DNA of 64,000 nt from Paraphysoderma sedebokerense. Its lineage: Eukaryota > Blastocladiomycota > Physodermatomycetes > Physodermatales > Physodermataceae. The notes under the pieces are model-generated. The model saw only the letters and a program-made list of their open reading frames with translations, had not been told where the DNA came from and did not search any database. Below are positions 1 to 16,254 of this stretch, in pieces. Location of the stretch: contig JAHLJZ010000002.1 of the NCBI GenBank assembly GCA_025602915.1, positions 496,001-560,000 on the forward strand, in the 5' to 3' direction. The position numbers were made by a program, and so were the translations under genes. The stretch's first letter is position 1; every line of letters starts with the position of its first letter.

Positions 1-3000
1 CAACATTTGTTTTGAACGATTATAACAAATGATTACCACTAACAATCTAAGATACTATCGAATGGTTTCTCAGTCAGATGTAAGCCTAGCTACGGGCAGA
101 TTCCATTCCCTGAGAAGACTGAAAGTTATTATATTGACTGTGTGCAAGCTTTTTCAAACGCCTTCGCATTGAAAATTTTTGAATCAAGTCTTTTCGACGT
201 TTGGCTGTATTCTTGATATTGCTAGTGGAGAAGGAAAGGCCGAGGGTTGCTCCGTGAGTCGCGTGTTTGTGATTGGATGCACACATTGTCAGTGGCTTTT
301 TCGTCTGAGAAATTAGGAGACGCTTTGTCATCCCTGGCGACGTTCAATATTTCTTCTGGAAGTAATGGAATGCCGCAATGAGATATTCGGTCTATAGAAA
401 ACTTTGTCTACTGACTTGCGATGCAAAATTTCTAGTTTACTGTAACTGCGGCGCGTAGAAGGTTCAGGAAATAGGCCGCACATCGAATTGTGCTCTAAGC
501 AACAAATAATACAAGTTGTCTTTTCAGAAGCATTGATCCGTAGTGAACCGAGATTCCTACAATGCGGCAAATGCTACCAGCAAGCTGGAAACATCCTGTG
601 TGAAATGTGGTTTCTATCACATATACATCCGCATATAGCTTCGTGTTCTCATCTTAAAAATAATAGGATGAATAATATTGCTATAAACATTGTCGTATTT
701 ACTCATTTTAGGTGATTATGATCTTGAAGGCAACCGGGTAAATGGTGGGAGTTTATATCCTTTTAATTAATTTCCCGCGCACTTCAGAGTCTATTAAAAA
801 AGTTGCCTGTTAGTAGGGAAGACTTCCTCATTGTCGCAAGGACGTAATCAAACTAAGGATATAAATCTTATATATTAGGCAATAACTGTGATCAGTAGGA
901 TTTCTTCAATACAAAATAGTAGATTCGTTATTAAATATAAACAAATATGAACATAAATCCACCAATAAAACATCTCTCAATCATCACATAATTAAAAGAA
1001 AGTTACCTTCAATACAAAATAATAGATTCGTACTGAAGACATCCTCCTGATTATATTTATGCCATCTTCTATCACGTTAATGCGTTCCGACTTAATTACT
1101 GCTAACTACCGTTTCCAAGCGTGTCTACGAATTACAGTAATTACTCTTTTAATCCTCCTGAAAATGACACATCTTCTTCCTAAACTGTCAAACACCTCTA
1201 TAGATTCTAGAGTCAAAATCTTCCTTTTCTACTCTCTGTGATTCTTCACGACATCGTTTCAAATATTTATAATAATCTCATTGAAAGGGAATCTGCAATC
1301 TGAAAAGTAAGTCTGATCTTTTGACTAATATCATTTAACACCATTCACTTCCAATGAGAATAAATTATTTGTAATTTAAAGAACGTGTATATAATACATC
1401 AGTGAACGTACTTAATACCTTCTTTGCCTTTATACTCTTGGTTAGCTTTTCCGAGGTTCTCCGCCAGGATGTGCGCGAGGCTTATTGTTGAGGAGATTTA
1501 AATCTAAATAACATATCTAAGGCTGTCCGGATCGGTTGGCCCTATTCATACATATTGTATAAATTGTTAATAGATATAAATAAGTGGAAATAAATCACCC
1601 TTACGGACGTTGAACAATTCATAAGAAGAAAATTTATGTCAATCCGAATATGATAAATCGTTATTTGGAAACTTCATACCACTTCTTACAGATTCTTAAC
1701 GTATATCATCCTCATTGCCAAAGAAGAACCACACACCGTTATCAAAATCTACTCATCAATGCATTAATAATATTTTGATGTTTCGTCATAATATACCTGC
1801 TCATTGCACCTTGATTTTTTGCTGTGCAAGTTTCCAATGACAATTCTCCCCTAATATTTTCTTTGTCTCATGTATCCTTCCTTTAGACAACTGGTGGGTA
1901 CATGAGGCTTATATGCTTTCAAGACATATTGATTGGAGTTTTAGAAAAAGCTTGACATTCCCTCACGGTGATTTTCCACGTTGGGCTTGGGCTTCCGGCT
2001 CACTTTGGATTACAATTCGAAGCTCGATATTAATTATAGTTACTCGCGTCTCCTATAATCTAGATACATAAACTTCGTCCTTTCGAGCCTCGTATAATCC
2101 ACATTTTGAATGTTTGACTGATACCAGGGAATCTTTCTTTCGAGATCTTAGTAAAGATCAGATTCTCAGACTCTCAGTCCACGACAACGATCTGAGAGCA
2201 AGAGAATGATCTGACGCAACCAACACTGGACCAGACTAAACTTTCACCATTCGATATATTAAATCCGCTCGCCAAATACTTAATCTCTCGACAAAGCTAC
2301 TTCGTAAAATGGGTTCACATTCCATTATGGTGTGAAGTAGGATATTCCGAGCATGCGACAAAATGAACTGCGAGGCTCATGACTTTTAACATATCGGGTT
2401 GTATTGTCGTTTGGAAACGATAATATACTGTATAACAACAGTGAATAAATTTAGCCGCTGAGCCAGAATAATTACATTGCTTTCTAGCAAAGTATCAATA
2501 ATTTGGTATTAAGAATAACAGCTAAACATTCTTGTTCCCGTCTTCTGGACACCTCTGGCATTGCCACATATAAGTCTTCGATGTGGCAGTTGTATTGACT
2601 GTATGCAGAATAAGTGATGACTCGATTAATGGTCAATGCGCTGTATCATCGCGTCGAATAATCGATTCAGTCATACACTTAAGAAGATTACAAAAATGAG
2701 AGAAGTCGTTAAAATTCAAGTAATTAAGTGATTTTTACCAAAGGTGAGGGTCATCTCCTTCGCTCGCTTAAGTAGAACGCGATAGTCATGGGACGGAACC
2801 TCTAATTGTATTTGGTATGACCCATTCATGGAGGTTTGGGCATTTCGATTTCACTGCTAACATGTTCTCACAAGTGTTGGACTTTGAATACATGCTTAGG
2901 TGGATAGAATGAAGGGTTACAGAAACATTGTGAGAAAAATTTAACAATAATACAGCCAACAGCATCTCAGGGCTGGTTTGCATATGCCAGATGCCCATTT

Positions 3001-3198
3001 TTTTGCCATGATGCGGTGAGAACTAAGCGACTGGAAGCCATTATTGCGCACAAAAATATATATTTTAATTCTCGCTCGTGCGTAGTGTTACAACTATCTA
3101 TACGAATTCGTATATTTTCCGGTGGTGTTTGTACGAGTATACACAGCATCCGAAACTTCGTTGAGAAAGCTGGAGTGAGAAATTTGGAACGTGATTAA
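1..3198. other. Gene-poor left flank, no supported gene
   Basis: I see only short open frames here (about 60-80 codons), none with a recognisable domain, and several overlap each other on opposite strands. The stretch is AT-rich with long runs of stops in all frames. It contains one short direct repeat (904-928 and 1007-1031). It may be intergenic DNA or decayed sequence. The last few hundred bases before 3199 are the 3' flank of the VPS45 gene, which reads leftward. Confidence 0.5.
904..1031. repeat. 25-bp direct repeat, 103 bp apart
   Basis: Positions 904-928 and 1007-1031 carry the same 25 bases (beginning CTTCAATACAAAATA) with one mismatch (G against A at the sixteenth base). No open reading frame or terminal inverted repeat accompanies them. 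They are most simply a small local duplication in non-coding DNA. Confidence 0.6.
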
Positions 3199-5719
3199 TT
3201 ATAAGACAGTCAGACTTCTCAGTTGGTGCGCTGCGACATACCTCCCACTATTATGTACATGAGTTCCGCCGAGTAGCAATTTCAATCCAGGTTGTGAATT
3301 TGTGAGTTGATTGATGTACCGAGCTTCTTCATATGTAACGCCGCCAATAATGAAGATGATGATTTCTGTCGGTCTGTTGTATGAATATAAGTTAACCGAT
3401 TATGGATCGCCATTTAATGAACGGAAATGTAACCAGTCAAAACTTACCGATCTTTCGAAGCAACAGTGATATTCAATCCCGGGGCTTCAATGAATGGGTG
3501 AGTCGTTTCTTTGAGCCTTCCTTTCGTCAAAGCTTCTAATGTTGTGCTCATATGGGGTGCATGCTGAGTATACACATTTTCAACACCCTTTGGAATAATA
3601 TAGATTAGAAAACTAGAGATGGAATCTCCGTACATTCTCATAATAATTTATACTCACTTTTAAACCTTTGAAAACGCTTTTGCCTTTGGCAATTATGCTT
3701 TCATTCAGAAAGAGATCATCTTGTCGCTGATCAGCTCCTGCGTACTGCAGTACAGCATCGATAGCCTAAATTACCAAAGACGAAAGGAAATTGAATGGCC
3801 AATTTAAGCAATTTATACGATTTAGCAAAAAAAGTCACAATCAGTCGACTGATTCAGTCATAGTAGTTACCTTCACGTTCAAGGGATCAATGCCTGACTT
3901 GAGTAGCATGTCAATTAAAGATGGGGTGGCATTATTGGGAAATTTTTCATATCGAAGAGCGTATAATAGGGTCAACCTGATTTTGGCCTCGTCTGCAATA
4001 TCTGTCCTCGTCAGGCAGGTTTGCAGAGACTAATGTAGGCTTCAGTGTCACAACACAGCAGAAAACAGTAATGCGAATGCACAACTTCATTTACCTTCAG
4101 GTCATTTGAATGGTTCTCAACACACGCTAAGCTTTGTTCTAATTCACCGACTTCCAACAATTTGTATGTGTCAACGATCCTACTTAACTCTCCCACCAAG
4201 GTGACATGTTTTGATACGTTCCCACTTAGCTTTTTGAATTCCGGATACTCTTCGACAAATCGCTTCATATCGGCAATAGATTCGATGTTCATATTGGTTT
4301 TTGTTTTAGATTGATATTCTGATACGTATGATTTAATGTTAAATCCCAAATCGCCAAAATTCAGGAACATATTCTTTTTGTAGAACGGATCATTGTCCAT
4401 TGACAGAACCACTTCCTAGATAACGAATCAAAGAGAGATAAGTGACAACAATAATCGAGAATAGAAAATAAATTTTATTACCGTCATATCAGGATTGTTA
4501 CCCGGTATCTTACTCAAATCAACTCTCCCATTATTTATGCCCAACAGCTCATGCACCATCGCTTGGTACGTCCATTGAGTTAAAAGTGGAGTAACAGGGT
4601 CATTCCTGCGGTCAAGAATAAGTAACACTGGAGGAATATCTGTCCGCCTAAAATCAAACAACTGATGCTCTTGTTGCATGAAATGCTAAATAGTTTGAAG
4701 TCAATACCAACCAGATTTACCACCAGGAAGCGTAGCTGTTGAGCCCAAAAGACATGCCTGCAATTCTTGCCCCAATCTCTTCCCCATATGACTGTTCCTT
4801 TCATATCGGATAAAGGGTTTCTTTTTTAGACTTAAGAGTACCGATGATAGACCTTCAACTGCTCTCTGAAAGGATCGTCCATCCCAGTTACTTAATGTTT
4901 CGGAATACAACGGATGTGACGGAGCAGTTAAGTTGAAGGTAAACAAGTCGGAGTTAACTGCAAGGTAATCAGCAAAATATTCTTGAACTTCTTTGACTAC
5001 TTCGTGTTCGTCGCATTCCGCAAGGCGTTCGATTTGCGACTTCTTCAGAACATTGGTGAAGACTGTAGTGATATCAAAGGCATAAAAAAGATATCAAATG
5101 ACCTCATCGTGTTAAAAGCCATCAAGTACGGCAAATAATGGTCGATGTCGCATATTTCACAATTGCACAACATGTCCGGATAAGTTTTCTTTGATGACTA
5201 CTCTATTCGCATTTGAAAGAGAAAGAAATAAAGCAAATCAAACGTACATAAATAGTAATCGCCATAGCACGGATCTCTTAACTCTTCGACCAACCACTGC
5301 ACACTCTCTGGAGTCGGTCGTAGAAAGCAAATGCATTTGAGATGTTTCATTTTGTCACGGCGTGGGTTATCGATGCGGTCAATTAGATAAACTTCCCTCG
5401 ATAAAAGATAAGACTGGGTAGTAACTATTGATATTATGGAAGTCTGGATGTTACAATAATATAGGTATCAATTAAGTTATTGAAAGAGTTGTCGCCGTCC
5501 GACGAGTGGATGAAGCGAATTCGACATCAGCAGACGAACAATTATTATCAATTGCATATAGAATAAGCTAATGTCAGTTTCAGAAATAACAGAGTCTGTC
5601 TTGTCGAAAAAGTCAAAATTAGCTATTACAGTTTCGGGGTCTAGCAGTAACACTTTCATGCCAGAAGTGTCCGAGATCATTTTGTTGGTATAGTTCTGTA
5701 CTGCCTTGATAACATCCAT
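3199..5719 (-). CDS. VPS45: Vacuolar/endosomal Sec1-Munc18 protein Vps45
   Basis: This is a Sec1/Munc18-family regulator of SNARE assembly at the trans-Golgi network and endosomes, where Vps45 binds Tlg2-type syntaxins. The start is the ATG at 5719 ([15 protein letters not shown]), which matches the family N-terminus closely. Later exons read [40 protein letters not shown], the conserved [20 protein letters not shown], and a C-terminal [14 protein letters not shown] followed by [13 protein letters not shown], all in Vps45 order. At least eight short introns interrupt it. One (between the CYGDYYLF and FTNVLKKSQ parts, about 5076-5247) is longer than the rest. The frame stays open to a TAA at 3199-3201. 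The gene lies head-to-tail behind the sorting-nexin gene, only 236 bp away, so both endosomal genes share a strand. Identification is firm; exact exon edges are approximate. Confidence 0.92.
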
Positions 5720-5955
5720 AGTTGCAGCCTGTTACTCGAATTTCAATTGGAATACGATATGGAAGGTCACAATATATCTGAGGTATGATAGAGTACTTGT
5801 GAGATGTACACCGATGCGAATATACAAAAGTAATCTGGTGGAGAAGAAGCGAACACGTCCGCACTCCACAGCTGTGGGTGACGATTTTTCGCAACGGCAT
5901 CAGAGCACATATTCACGGTCCATAATTTCAATACACAACATTTACAACTGCTATA

Positions 5956-7876
5956 TCAAGCGACTGCCCCGTCCCACACATTTTCCTTCTCCTTTCGATG
6001 CCATTCGAGTTGTACTCTTATATACTCGTCCATCATCGAGTCAACCGCACTCAGCCTTAATCTTTCGGACCTCGTAAAATCTCTACGCAACGATTCGGAC
6101 ATGGATTTGAACTGCGCCCTTAGAGCTGATTCTTCATTCAAGAGCTAAGAGAGCAGAGCTTGTCAGTTATGTCAATGAATTTGAAGTACAAGTCAAGCGT
6201 AAAGGACCTCGTCATGCTTTTCCAATGCGTTGTTCACTTTCTCTTGTCGTAAGCTCGAACTTCCTTTCATCTTCTCCATCTTCCGATTTTGTTTCTCTGT
6301 TGCTCTACAAGCGGAATCATATAAAGTAAGGACACGAAGTCGATGGTTGAAGGCAGACTACACGGAATGAAACGGTCACTAAACTTTTCATATGCTTGAT
6401 AGGAAAGACTAACTCACCTGAACGGCCTGGCATGAATTGATGCAGTCGTTGCTGAAATCAATCACCGTAGAATACTCGGCATCCGCATGATTAACGTTTA
6501 TTTCGGCTGCATACTGCAATCTCTTTCCCACTTTGTTATAAATGCTACATAAAGCATCAAATCAATTAATGTCACCGGGCTATACCGATGGATTACTACG
6601 GCTTACTTCGCTAACTGCTGATTCAATTCTGCGCTGCCAAACGTCGTCAGTTTAGTAGATAAATCAATATAACTGGCCGCAAGTGCTGTTCCCCAAATTC
6701 AAATTCATTAGATAACTGTCTTTCCGCGCTGTCCTGGATCAACATCTCAAAATGATTACCTTTCCTACACTTAACAACTTTCTCCATATTTTTTCGCATG
6801 GCGAGTAGCTCGGATTCCAATTCCGTAACGTCGCGCTTCGCATTTTCATAAGACAAATCAACATCCCGTGGTGTTATCGATACAAGGGCTTTAAATTTGG
6901 AACCCCAATTCGGGTTGGTATGGGTAGATGACTTCGCAGGCGGATAAAACTAAAATTCAATAGTGAGGGACATGGAGACACTTTCATCCAGTAAACAATG
7001 AACTTCTCAATCTACCGCATTCTTGTCTGTGAAAAACAGGATGGTTCCCTCATCTCGAACCTACGTAGAATCGAACGTGTGTAAATAAATAAGTTTGATC
7101 CATCCTAGGAGGCGACATTCATACCAACACAGGGTGGCCAGCAATAGCTTTTAACCATTCCGAGATTGCAACGGACGTCTTTTTCGATTCTTGATCCGGA
7201 TTTATAACTGTAGTACGTGATGGCGGTAGCACCGGAATGATGCAATCTGGATACGACTTCAAGTAATATGAGTGTAATCGGGCAAAGTCTGTTTTACAGA
7301 GGGGCAGCCAAATATTAGTTTCCCGTATACATACACGTAAGGCATCAGATCATCTTTTGTTTTAACTATAGATGATAATATATACCTTCATGGGATCTCT
7401 CGGCTGTTGCTGACTGTTGGCGGTATTCGGATAAATTAGTCTATTCAGAAAAGCATCGAACGTCAATAACCAATTCCATCAGTTTTCAGACCATGGAAGT
7501 GAATTCAATCGGCGCAATAGTCTGCGGCAGGTTTCAATGTTCGAAATTGTTGGTTTGAACATACAGTTATTGAGAACCGATACAGCGCATCGGGACCAGA
7601 AGAAACCACATCGATTAATTTAACATCGAAGTCATATAACTTGTCCCAAACGGATTCTGATTTGGGAAGCTCTTGAGCACCTGAATGCTTTTCGCTCGTT
7701 TGAGCGGGCTCTTCTTGGTTTGGAACAGAAGAATTGGGAATATCAGAGCCCGGAGGTTTTGGAGGTCCGAGATAAGGCTGGTCGTGGGGCAGCGCCAGAG
7801 GAGGGACAGGAGGTGCAGCAGAGATGGTGGAAGGGTCCAAGGACTTTGCATATGCTAGGGGAGCGTAGAGATCCAT
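5956..7876 (-). CDS. PX-BAR sorting nexin, Vps17-like
   Basis: The protein starts at an ATG at 7876 with a Pro-rich leader (residues 1 to about 75), followed by KLYDFDVKLIDVVSSGPDAL and a PX (phosphoinositide-binding) domain: TNLSEYRQQSATAERSHE, then DFARLHSYYLKSYPDCIIPV and SVAISEWLKAIAGHPVL. After it comes a coiled-coil/BAR region (DLSYENAKRDVTELESELLA through LRRDFTRSERLRLSAVDSMM) ending at TGA 5956. The order PX then BAR, the SEWLKAIAGHPVL helix and the acidic Pro-rich N-terminus resemble Vps17, the partner of Vps5 in the retromer sorting-nexin dimer on endosomes. Another SNX-BAR (Mvp1, SNX8-like) is the main alternative. About seven short introns are needed. The frame is open somewhat upstream of the chosen ATG. 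Adjacent Vps45 acts in the same pathway. Confidence 0.72.
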
Positions 7877-8014
7877 TGCTTCAGGGAAGAGTGGACGTCT
7901 GAGAGAGGGAACGGGTGGATGTAGATGCGGAGGACGGGAGGAGGAAGACGGGGATGTGAAGGAAGCAATACACCAACACTACACCCGGCGACACATCCAG
8001 CTTCAGATATCGCT
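7877..8014. promoter_or_regulatory. Compact divergent promoter, sorting nexin / cytidine deaminase
   Basis: Only about 138 bp separates the sorting-nexin ATG (7876, leftward) from the proposed cytidine deaminase ATG (8015, rightward). Both promoters must lie in or overlap this gap. It is purine-rich on the plus strand (runs of GGAG/GGAAG around 7925-7965). I see no clear TATA box. Confidence 0.45.
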
Positions 8015-8707
<693 letters not shown>

Positions 8708-8915
8708 TCTAGAATGTTATAATATCTGACCATGTAGAATGGCAGTGTCTATTGTCCATCACTGAATAAATGTCCGAGTATTGATGGAACGGATCTCGCC
8801 ACGACACAGCCAAGTGGAAATCTTCCACCCGTCCTCGCTCTCCCTTCTAAAACTAAATTAGGGCGAGCTTACATCTGCCACACATAAAACATGACCAATT
8901 TCTGTTAGCATCCCA

Positions 8916-12750
<3,835 letters not shown>

Positions 12751-13043
12751 TTAAGGTTTAATAGATACAACAAATACCGACGGCGACATTGCAATGAAAG
12801 AGAAAGTTTGCACCGGTGTGAATGCTTTCTTATTGATTGATGCATGCAATACGAATTAGATATATTGCGTGAAACGGAACATCCAAGAAATGTCTCTTCA
12901 ACTTGAAATCTACTCCGAACTGTCCATGACTTGTTGAACTTAATCCGTCTCTGACCGCGGCTTGCTGCATGATAATGAATGATATGGGAGCCAACTGCCG
13001 AGAGTCAAATCATCGACAGTAGACAGATTGGCAAGCAGAATTA
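12751..13043. other. Convergent 3' flank, ATPase / transposon gene
   Basis: This 293-bp gap lies between the ATPase stop and the stop of the leftward Myb/SANT gene. It should contain both 3' ends and the left end of the Harbinger element. I compared it with the right flank (16255-16630) by eye and found no convincing terminal inverted repeat. Confidence 0.4.
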
Positions 13044-14519
13044 CTATTTATTCGTACGCCGATTCAATTGCTCCCACTTATAATAAACCCAGTGCTTCTT
13101 GAACTCTGAATTCATCGCTAAGAACATGTTGGCTGTTGGCTTGTCCCGAAGCATTTCAACTATTGGTATCAACTCTTTCGGCGATATTCCCAGTTCATCC
13201 TTCAGCTCCATAAACTCTTTCACGGCCTTTTTTACATAATTAGAATATTCCTGGAATGCTTGATACGCACGAAAGGCGGCACCAAAGAAGTTTTCACCGA
13301 GATTTTCAATCGCCAAAGTTAGGCGGTCTACTCCATTGCTCTCTACAGTTATCGGTGATAGTCTATGGCTTGAGGGGAAAGCAATATTTAGAATATTATG
13401 AGTGGAAGGGCTCACATGTCTTCCTTCCGGCCCGGATATTTGGAAATCATTGGGGAACTGTTCCATGAGTGTGGACGACGCGGTAAGCGGGCTCCTCATC
13501 AATCTGTACAAATCATCTGAGCCAGATCGAGAATCGAGTGGCAAGCTTGAAGCAGGCCGGTTAAACATTGAAGTTTGGGATGTGGGGTTCAGACAACATG
13601 GTGGGAGTGAATTGGCGTCGGTCGGATATCCTTATGAATTGAATAATGATTTATACAGGCATAGGAAATGATCGGAAAAAGAAATCCTGAGAATTTTTTA
13701 CCTCTTTTCTGGTAACCTACTGTCTGAGAGACAGTATGTGGACAGTCGGAAGAATATAATTCATCGTCGCAAGATTCATTCTGCGTCTGAGTACTGTTCG
13801 TGAAGCAGGATGCAGATTCGCCAATTGCGGTTTGCATGGGGGCGATTCTCTGTATTATATCCTCGTAAGGAAATGGTTTATCGAAGTAAGGTTTAATGCA
13901 GTTGTTGGGCTATACATTATCATTCGTTAATGACATTTTAGAAGTCGTTAATAGTCGTTAAAGGAACTTACAGAATCCTTGCACCATTCATCCCAAACCT
14001 CTTTGGTACAACATGGTCTATTTTGTATGCGATCCCATTGCAAACTTGAATCCTGCTTGGCGCTGCTATAAACTTTCATCATTTTTCTGAGCTTGTCGGC
14101 GCAAACAACATTACCTTGTTAACTTGACGCGTTCCAATGTATAATCTAATACATTCATAAACGAAGGTACTTACACTTTGCCACCTGGACTGCAGTTGCC
14201 TTTTCTCGGCAGGCATGTCCTCAAACTCACGATTATATCTTCTTTCGATGGTATTCCACACAGTTGATTTAAACGGAAATGAATTTCCTTTTTCGGTTTG
14301 CCGCAACATTATTTTCAGCAGTACTCTGTCTTGTTTATGATCTTTCCATGTGTAGTGCTGACGTTGCTTGGTAAGATTAGAAGATAAATTAGCATTTATG
14401 TGCTGACTATCACGAGAAGCATGGTAATTCGATGTTGTTGGATCGTTTGAATGCCGTGGGGAACTCTGCAACGAATGGATGGGGATGGCGATAACAATAT
14501 TTCGGTGTGGAGAATACAT
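13044..14519 (-). CDS. Myb/SANT-like DNA-binding partner protein of Harbinger transposon
   Basis: Four exons can be joined in frame. Exon 1 starts at ATG 14519 (MYSPHRNIVIAIPIHSLQ) and holds a Myb/SANT-like domain: YTWKDHKQDRVLLKIMLRQT, FPFKSTVWNTIERRYNREFE and KRQLQSRWQS. Exon 2 continues LRKMMKVYSSAKQDSSLQWD and PCCTKEVWDEWCKDS. Exon 3 starts PNNCIKPYFDKPFPYEDI and ends near 13706. Exon 4 (phase-1 join at about 13634) reaches TAA 13044 through a Ser-rich linker and a helical tail (YVKKAVKEFMELKDELGISP and EFKKHWVYYKWEQLNRR). The conserved Trp spacing and the WQ-L-K block are those of Myb_DNA-bind_3-type proteins encoded by PIF/Harbinger elements. The open frame extends 24 nt above the chosen ATG but begins with TTG. 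No frame break was seen. Confidence 0.78.
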
Positions 14520-14964
14520 AACAGGAATAGTTCTTTTTCCCAAGGCGATACTTGATGGTGAGCGGCGACCGTCCCTTTATACAGGAGTGAGGAGCCCATA
14601 TCGCCGATAATGAGTCACCGTATGCAAATTATTGCAAGCCTTGAAGGATGGGCAATGCGAAATGACAAATTTTCGCGTTGATAATAGAAAGACGGTATGG
14701 CGCGGGGTGGTCTGCGCTGACAAGCGGACTTCGAACTTCACATTCAAACGCAAACTCTCAATACCAATTTATTTCACCGATGATCGATATGGATAACCGA
14801 GAGAAAACAGGTGAACTCCAGACTTTGCCCCCAAAAGTTGTGGAGGTCTCATTAGCCAGTCAGATTGGGTGTTGAATCTCAACAGGTTGAAGCTGCTTGG
14901 GCATTCCCATATGAATACGCGCGGGTAACTTCTAAAAAACAACCAACTTTTTTATTTCATCGAG
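14520..14964. promoter_or_regulatory. Bidirectional control region of the Harbinger genes
   Basis: This 445-bp region lies between the two divergent transposon genes and must contain both promoters. Short open frames run through it (for example 14678-14875) but resemble nothing I know. A possible TATA-like stretch for the leftward gene is TATACAGG near 14578 on the plus strand (weak). Confidence 0.35.
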
Positions 14965-16254
14965 ATGGATATCCGAACAAAAACAGTAATTTTAAAGATG
15001 CTGATTTCGATTATCGAAGACGGCATCAAAGCGGACCTATTTATTCTACGGTACTACATTAATGATCTACAAACAACGGTGGAAGTTATTCGCTATCAGA
15101 TGGACATGATGAATCGCGTGTTACTATTGCTATCACAACACCCATCATTTCAGAATCCTAGGGTTCCTCAAAATCCCCGGCTTAAGCCAACGGATTACTG
15201 GACTACTACATTTCCAAGATATAGTGATAGTGCCGATGACGGAAACTCGTTTTCACATCATTTCCGCATCAAACCTTCAACATTCAATTTTATCGTATCT
15301 AAAATGCAAACGCATCCAATATATTACTCGGATAATCCGCCCGTCAACAAGACCCCCGTTTATCGACAAATAGCCACAGCTCTTTGGAGATTAGGCAATC
15401 ACACCACGATTCAGCAAATGGAGCAGACTCTCGGCTTTTCGCAAGGATCAATTGCAAACTTCACTGATCGTTTCTGTACAGCCGTCATTGATATATTTGG
15501 CTCACAAATTGCTTGGCCTGAACCAAAAAGTGCTCTTCAGGTTGCAGATGGGTTCGCAAATAGGCGGCGGAGAGATGGTGGAAGGATTCACTTGACCAAG
15601 GCAATTGGGGCAGTAGACGGTTTTCGTATTAGGATCAAAGTCCCTAGTGAGTATCGCGATGCCTACTACAATAGCAGCGGTTATGCTTCTGTGGTCTTGA
15701 TGGCCGCTGCTGACCATACTGAAAGGTTCACATTCCTTAACATAGGGGAATGCGGTAGTGTTGATGATTCAACTGTCCTGCAAAGGAGTGAAATGTGGAG
15801 GAAATTTACTGGCCAGACAGATGTATACTTTCCAGATGATACTTACATGCTCGGTGATTCTGCTTTTCCTCTGACACCATTCTTAATGACGCCGTTCAAA
15901 GAAAACGAAACCATTGGAAATCCGAAACGCAGTCTATACAATCATATTCTCTTCTCTCATCGCATGTGTGTCGAAAAGGCTTTTGCCAAATTGAAACAAA
16001 GATGGCAAATCCTATCTAGAATTGAAGTCAACTCAATGCAGAGGATTGTACGAATTATTCAAGCATGTTGTATCCTTCATAACATATGCCAATCATTGAA
16101 TGATGAATTTGAGTTAGGCGTTATTGAGGATGATGACAATGTTCAAGATTTCACGATTTCAGAGAGCAATTCGACGATAGCTGTTGAAAAAAGGGAGAAG
16201 ATTGTCGAGGCATTGTGGAACACGGCGCAAGAAAGTAGAGAAATTGTAAAATAA
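14965..16254 (+). CDS. PIF/Harbinger DDE transposase (HARBI1-like)
   Basis: A single-exon gene of 429 codons, the usual size for Harbinger transposases. Residues about 110-170 form a helix-turn-helix region (ALWRLGNHTTIQQMEQTLGF, SQGSIANFTDRF). The DDE nuclease domain (DDE_Tnp_4 type) follows: first Asp in KAIGAVDGFRIRI, second in GECGSVDDSTVL, third in YMLGDSAFPL, and the Glu in MCVEKAFAKLKQRWQIL, with the late ACCILHNIC helix. All catalytic acids are present and there is no internal stop or frameshift. It would excise and insert the element together with the Myb-like partner encoded divergently. The start ATG at 14965 is the first in frame and lies 445 bp from the partner's ATG. Codon use looks like that of its neighbours. 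Confidence 0.9.
   Translation: MDIRTKTVILKMLISIIEDGIKADLFILRYYINDLQTTVEVIRYQMDMMNRVLLLLSQHPSFQNPRVPQNPRLKPTDYWTTTFPRYSDSADDGNSFSHHFRIKPSTFNFIVSKMQTHPIYYSDNPPVNKTPVYRQIATALWRLGNHTTIQQMEQTLGFSQGSIANFTDRFCTAVIDIFGSQIAWPEPKSALQVADGFANRRRRDGGRIHLTKAIGAVDGFRIRIKVPSEYRDAYYNSSGYASVVLMAAADHTERFTFLNIGECGSVDDSTVLQRSEMWRKFTGQTDVYFPDDTYMLGDSAFPLTPFLMTPFKENETIGNPKRSLYNHILFSHRMCVEKAFAKLKQRWQILSRIEVNSMQRIVRIIQACCILHNICQSLNDEFELGVIEDDDNVQDFTISESNSTIAVEKREKIVEALWNTAQESREIVK

Larger units (their letters stand above)
13044..16254. mobile_element. PIF/Harbinger DNA transposon core (two divergent genes)
   Basis: Two divergently transcribed genes typical of the PIF/Harbinger superfamily lie next to each other: a Myb/SANT-like DNA-binding protein on the minus strand and a DDE transposase on the plus strand, sharing a 445-bp central region. 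In active Harbingers the Myb-like partner carries the transposase to the nucleus and binds the ends. Both frames read through without breaks, so the copy is young or kept by selection. The coordinates cover the coding core only. I could not find the terminal inverted repeats or the 3-bp target duplications that would fix the true ends, which should fall in 12751-13043 and 16255 to about 16600. Domestication of both genes (as with HARBI1/NAIF1 in vertebrates) is the alternative. Confidence 0.75.

Noticed and set aside
1-570. Overlapping 80-codon frames at the left edge with Cys/His-rich stretches
   Set aside because: The Cys/His spacing does not match a zinc finger, and frames on both strands are equally open. 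No neighbouring exon extends them.
5706-6077. Plus-strand open frame of 123 codons over the VPS45/sorting-nexin gap
   Set aside because: It overlaps the antisense of both well-supported genes, has no family resemblance, and its codons mirror the coding strand.
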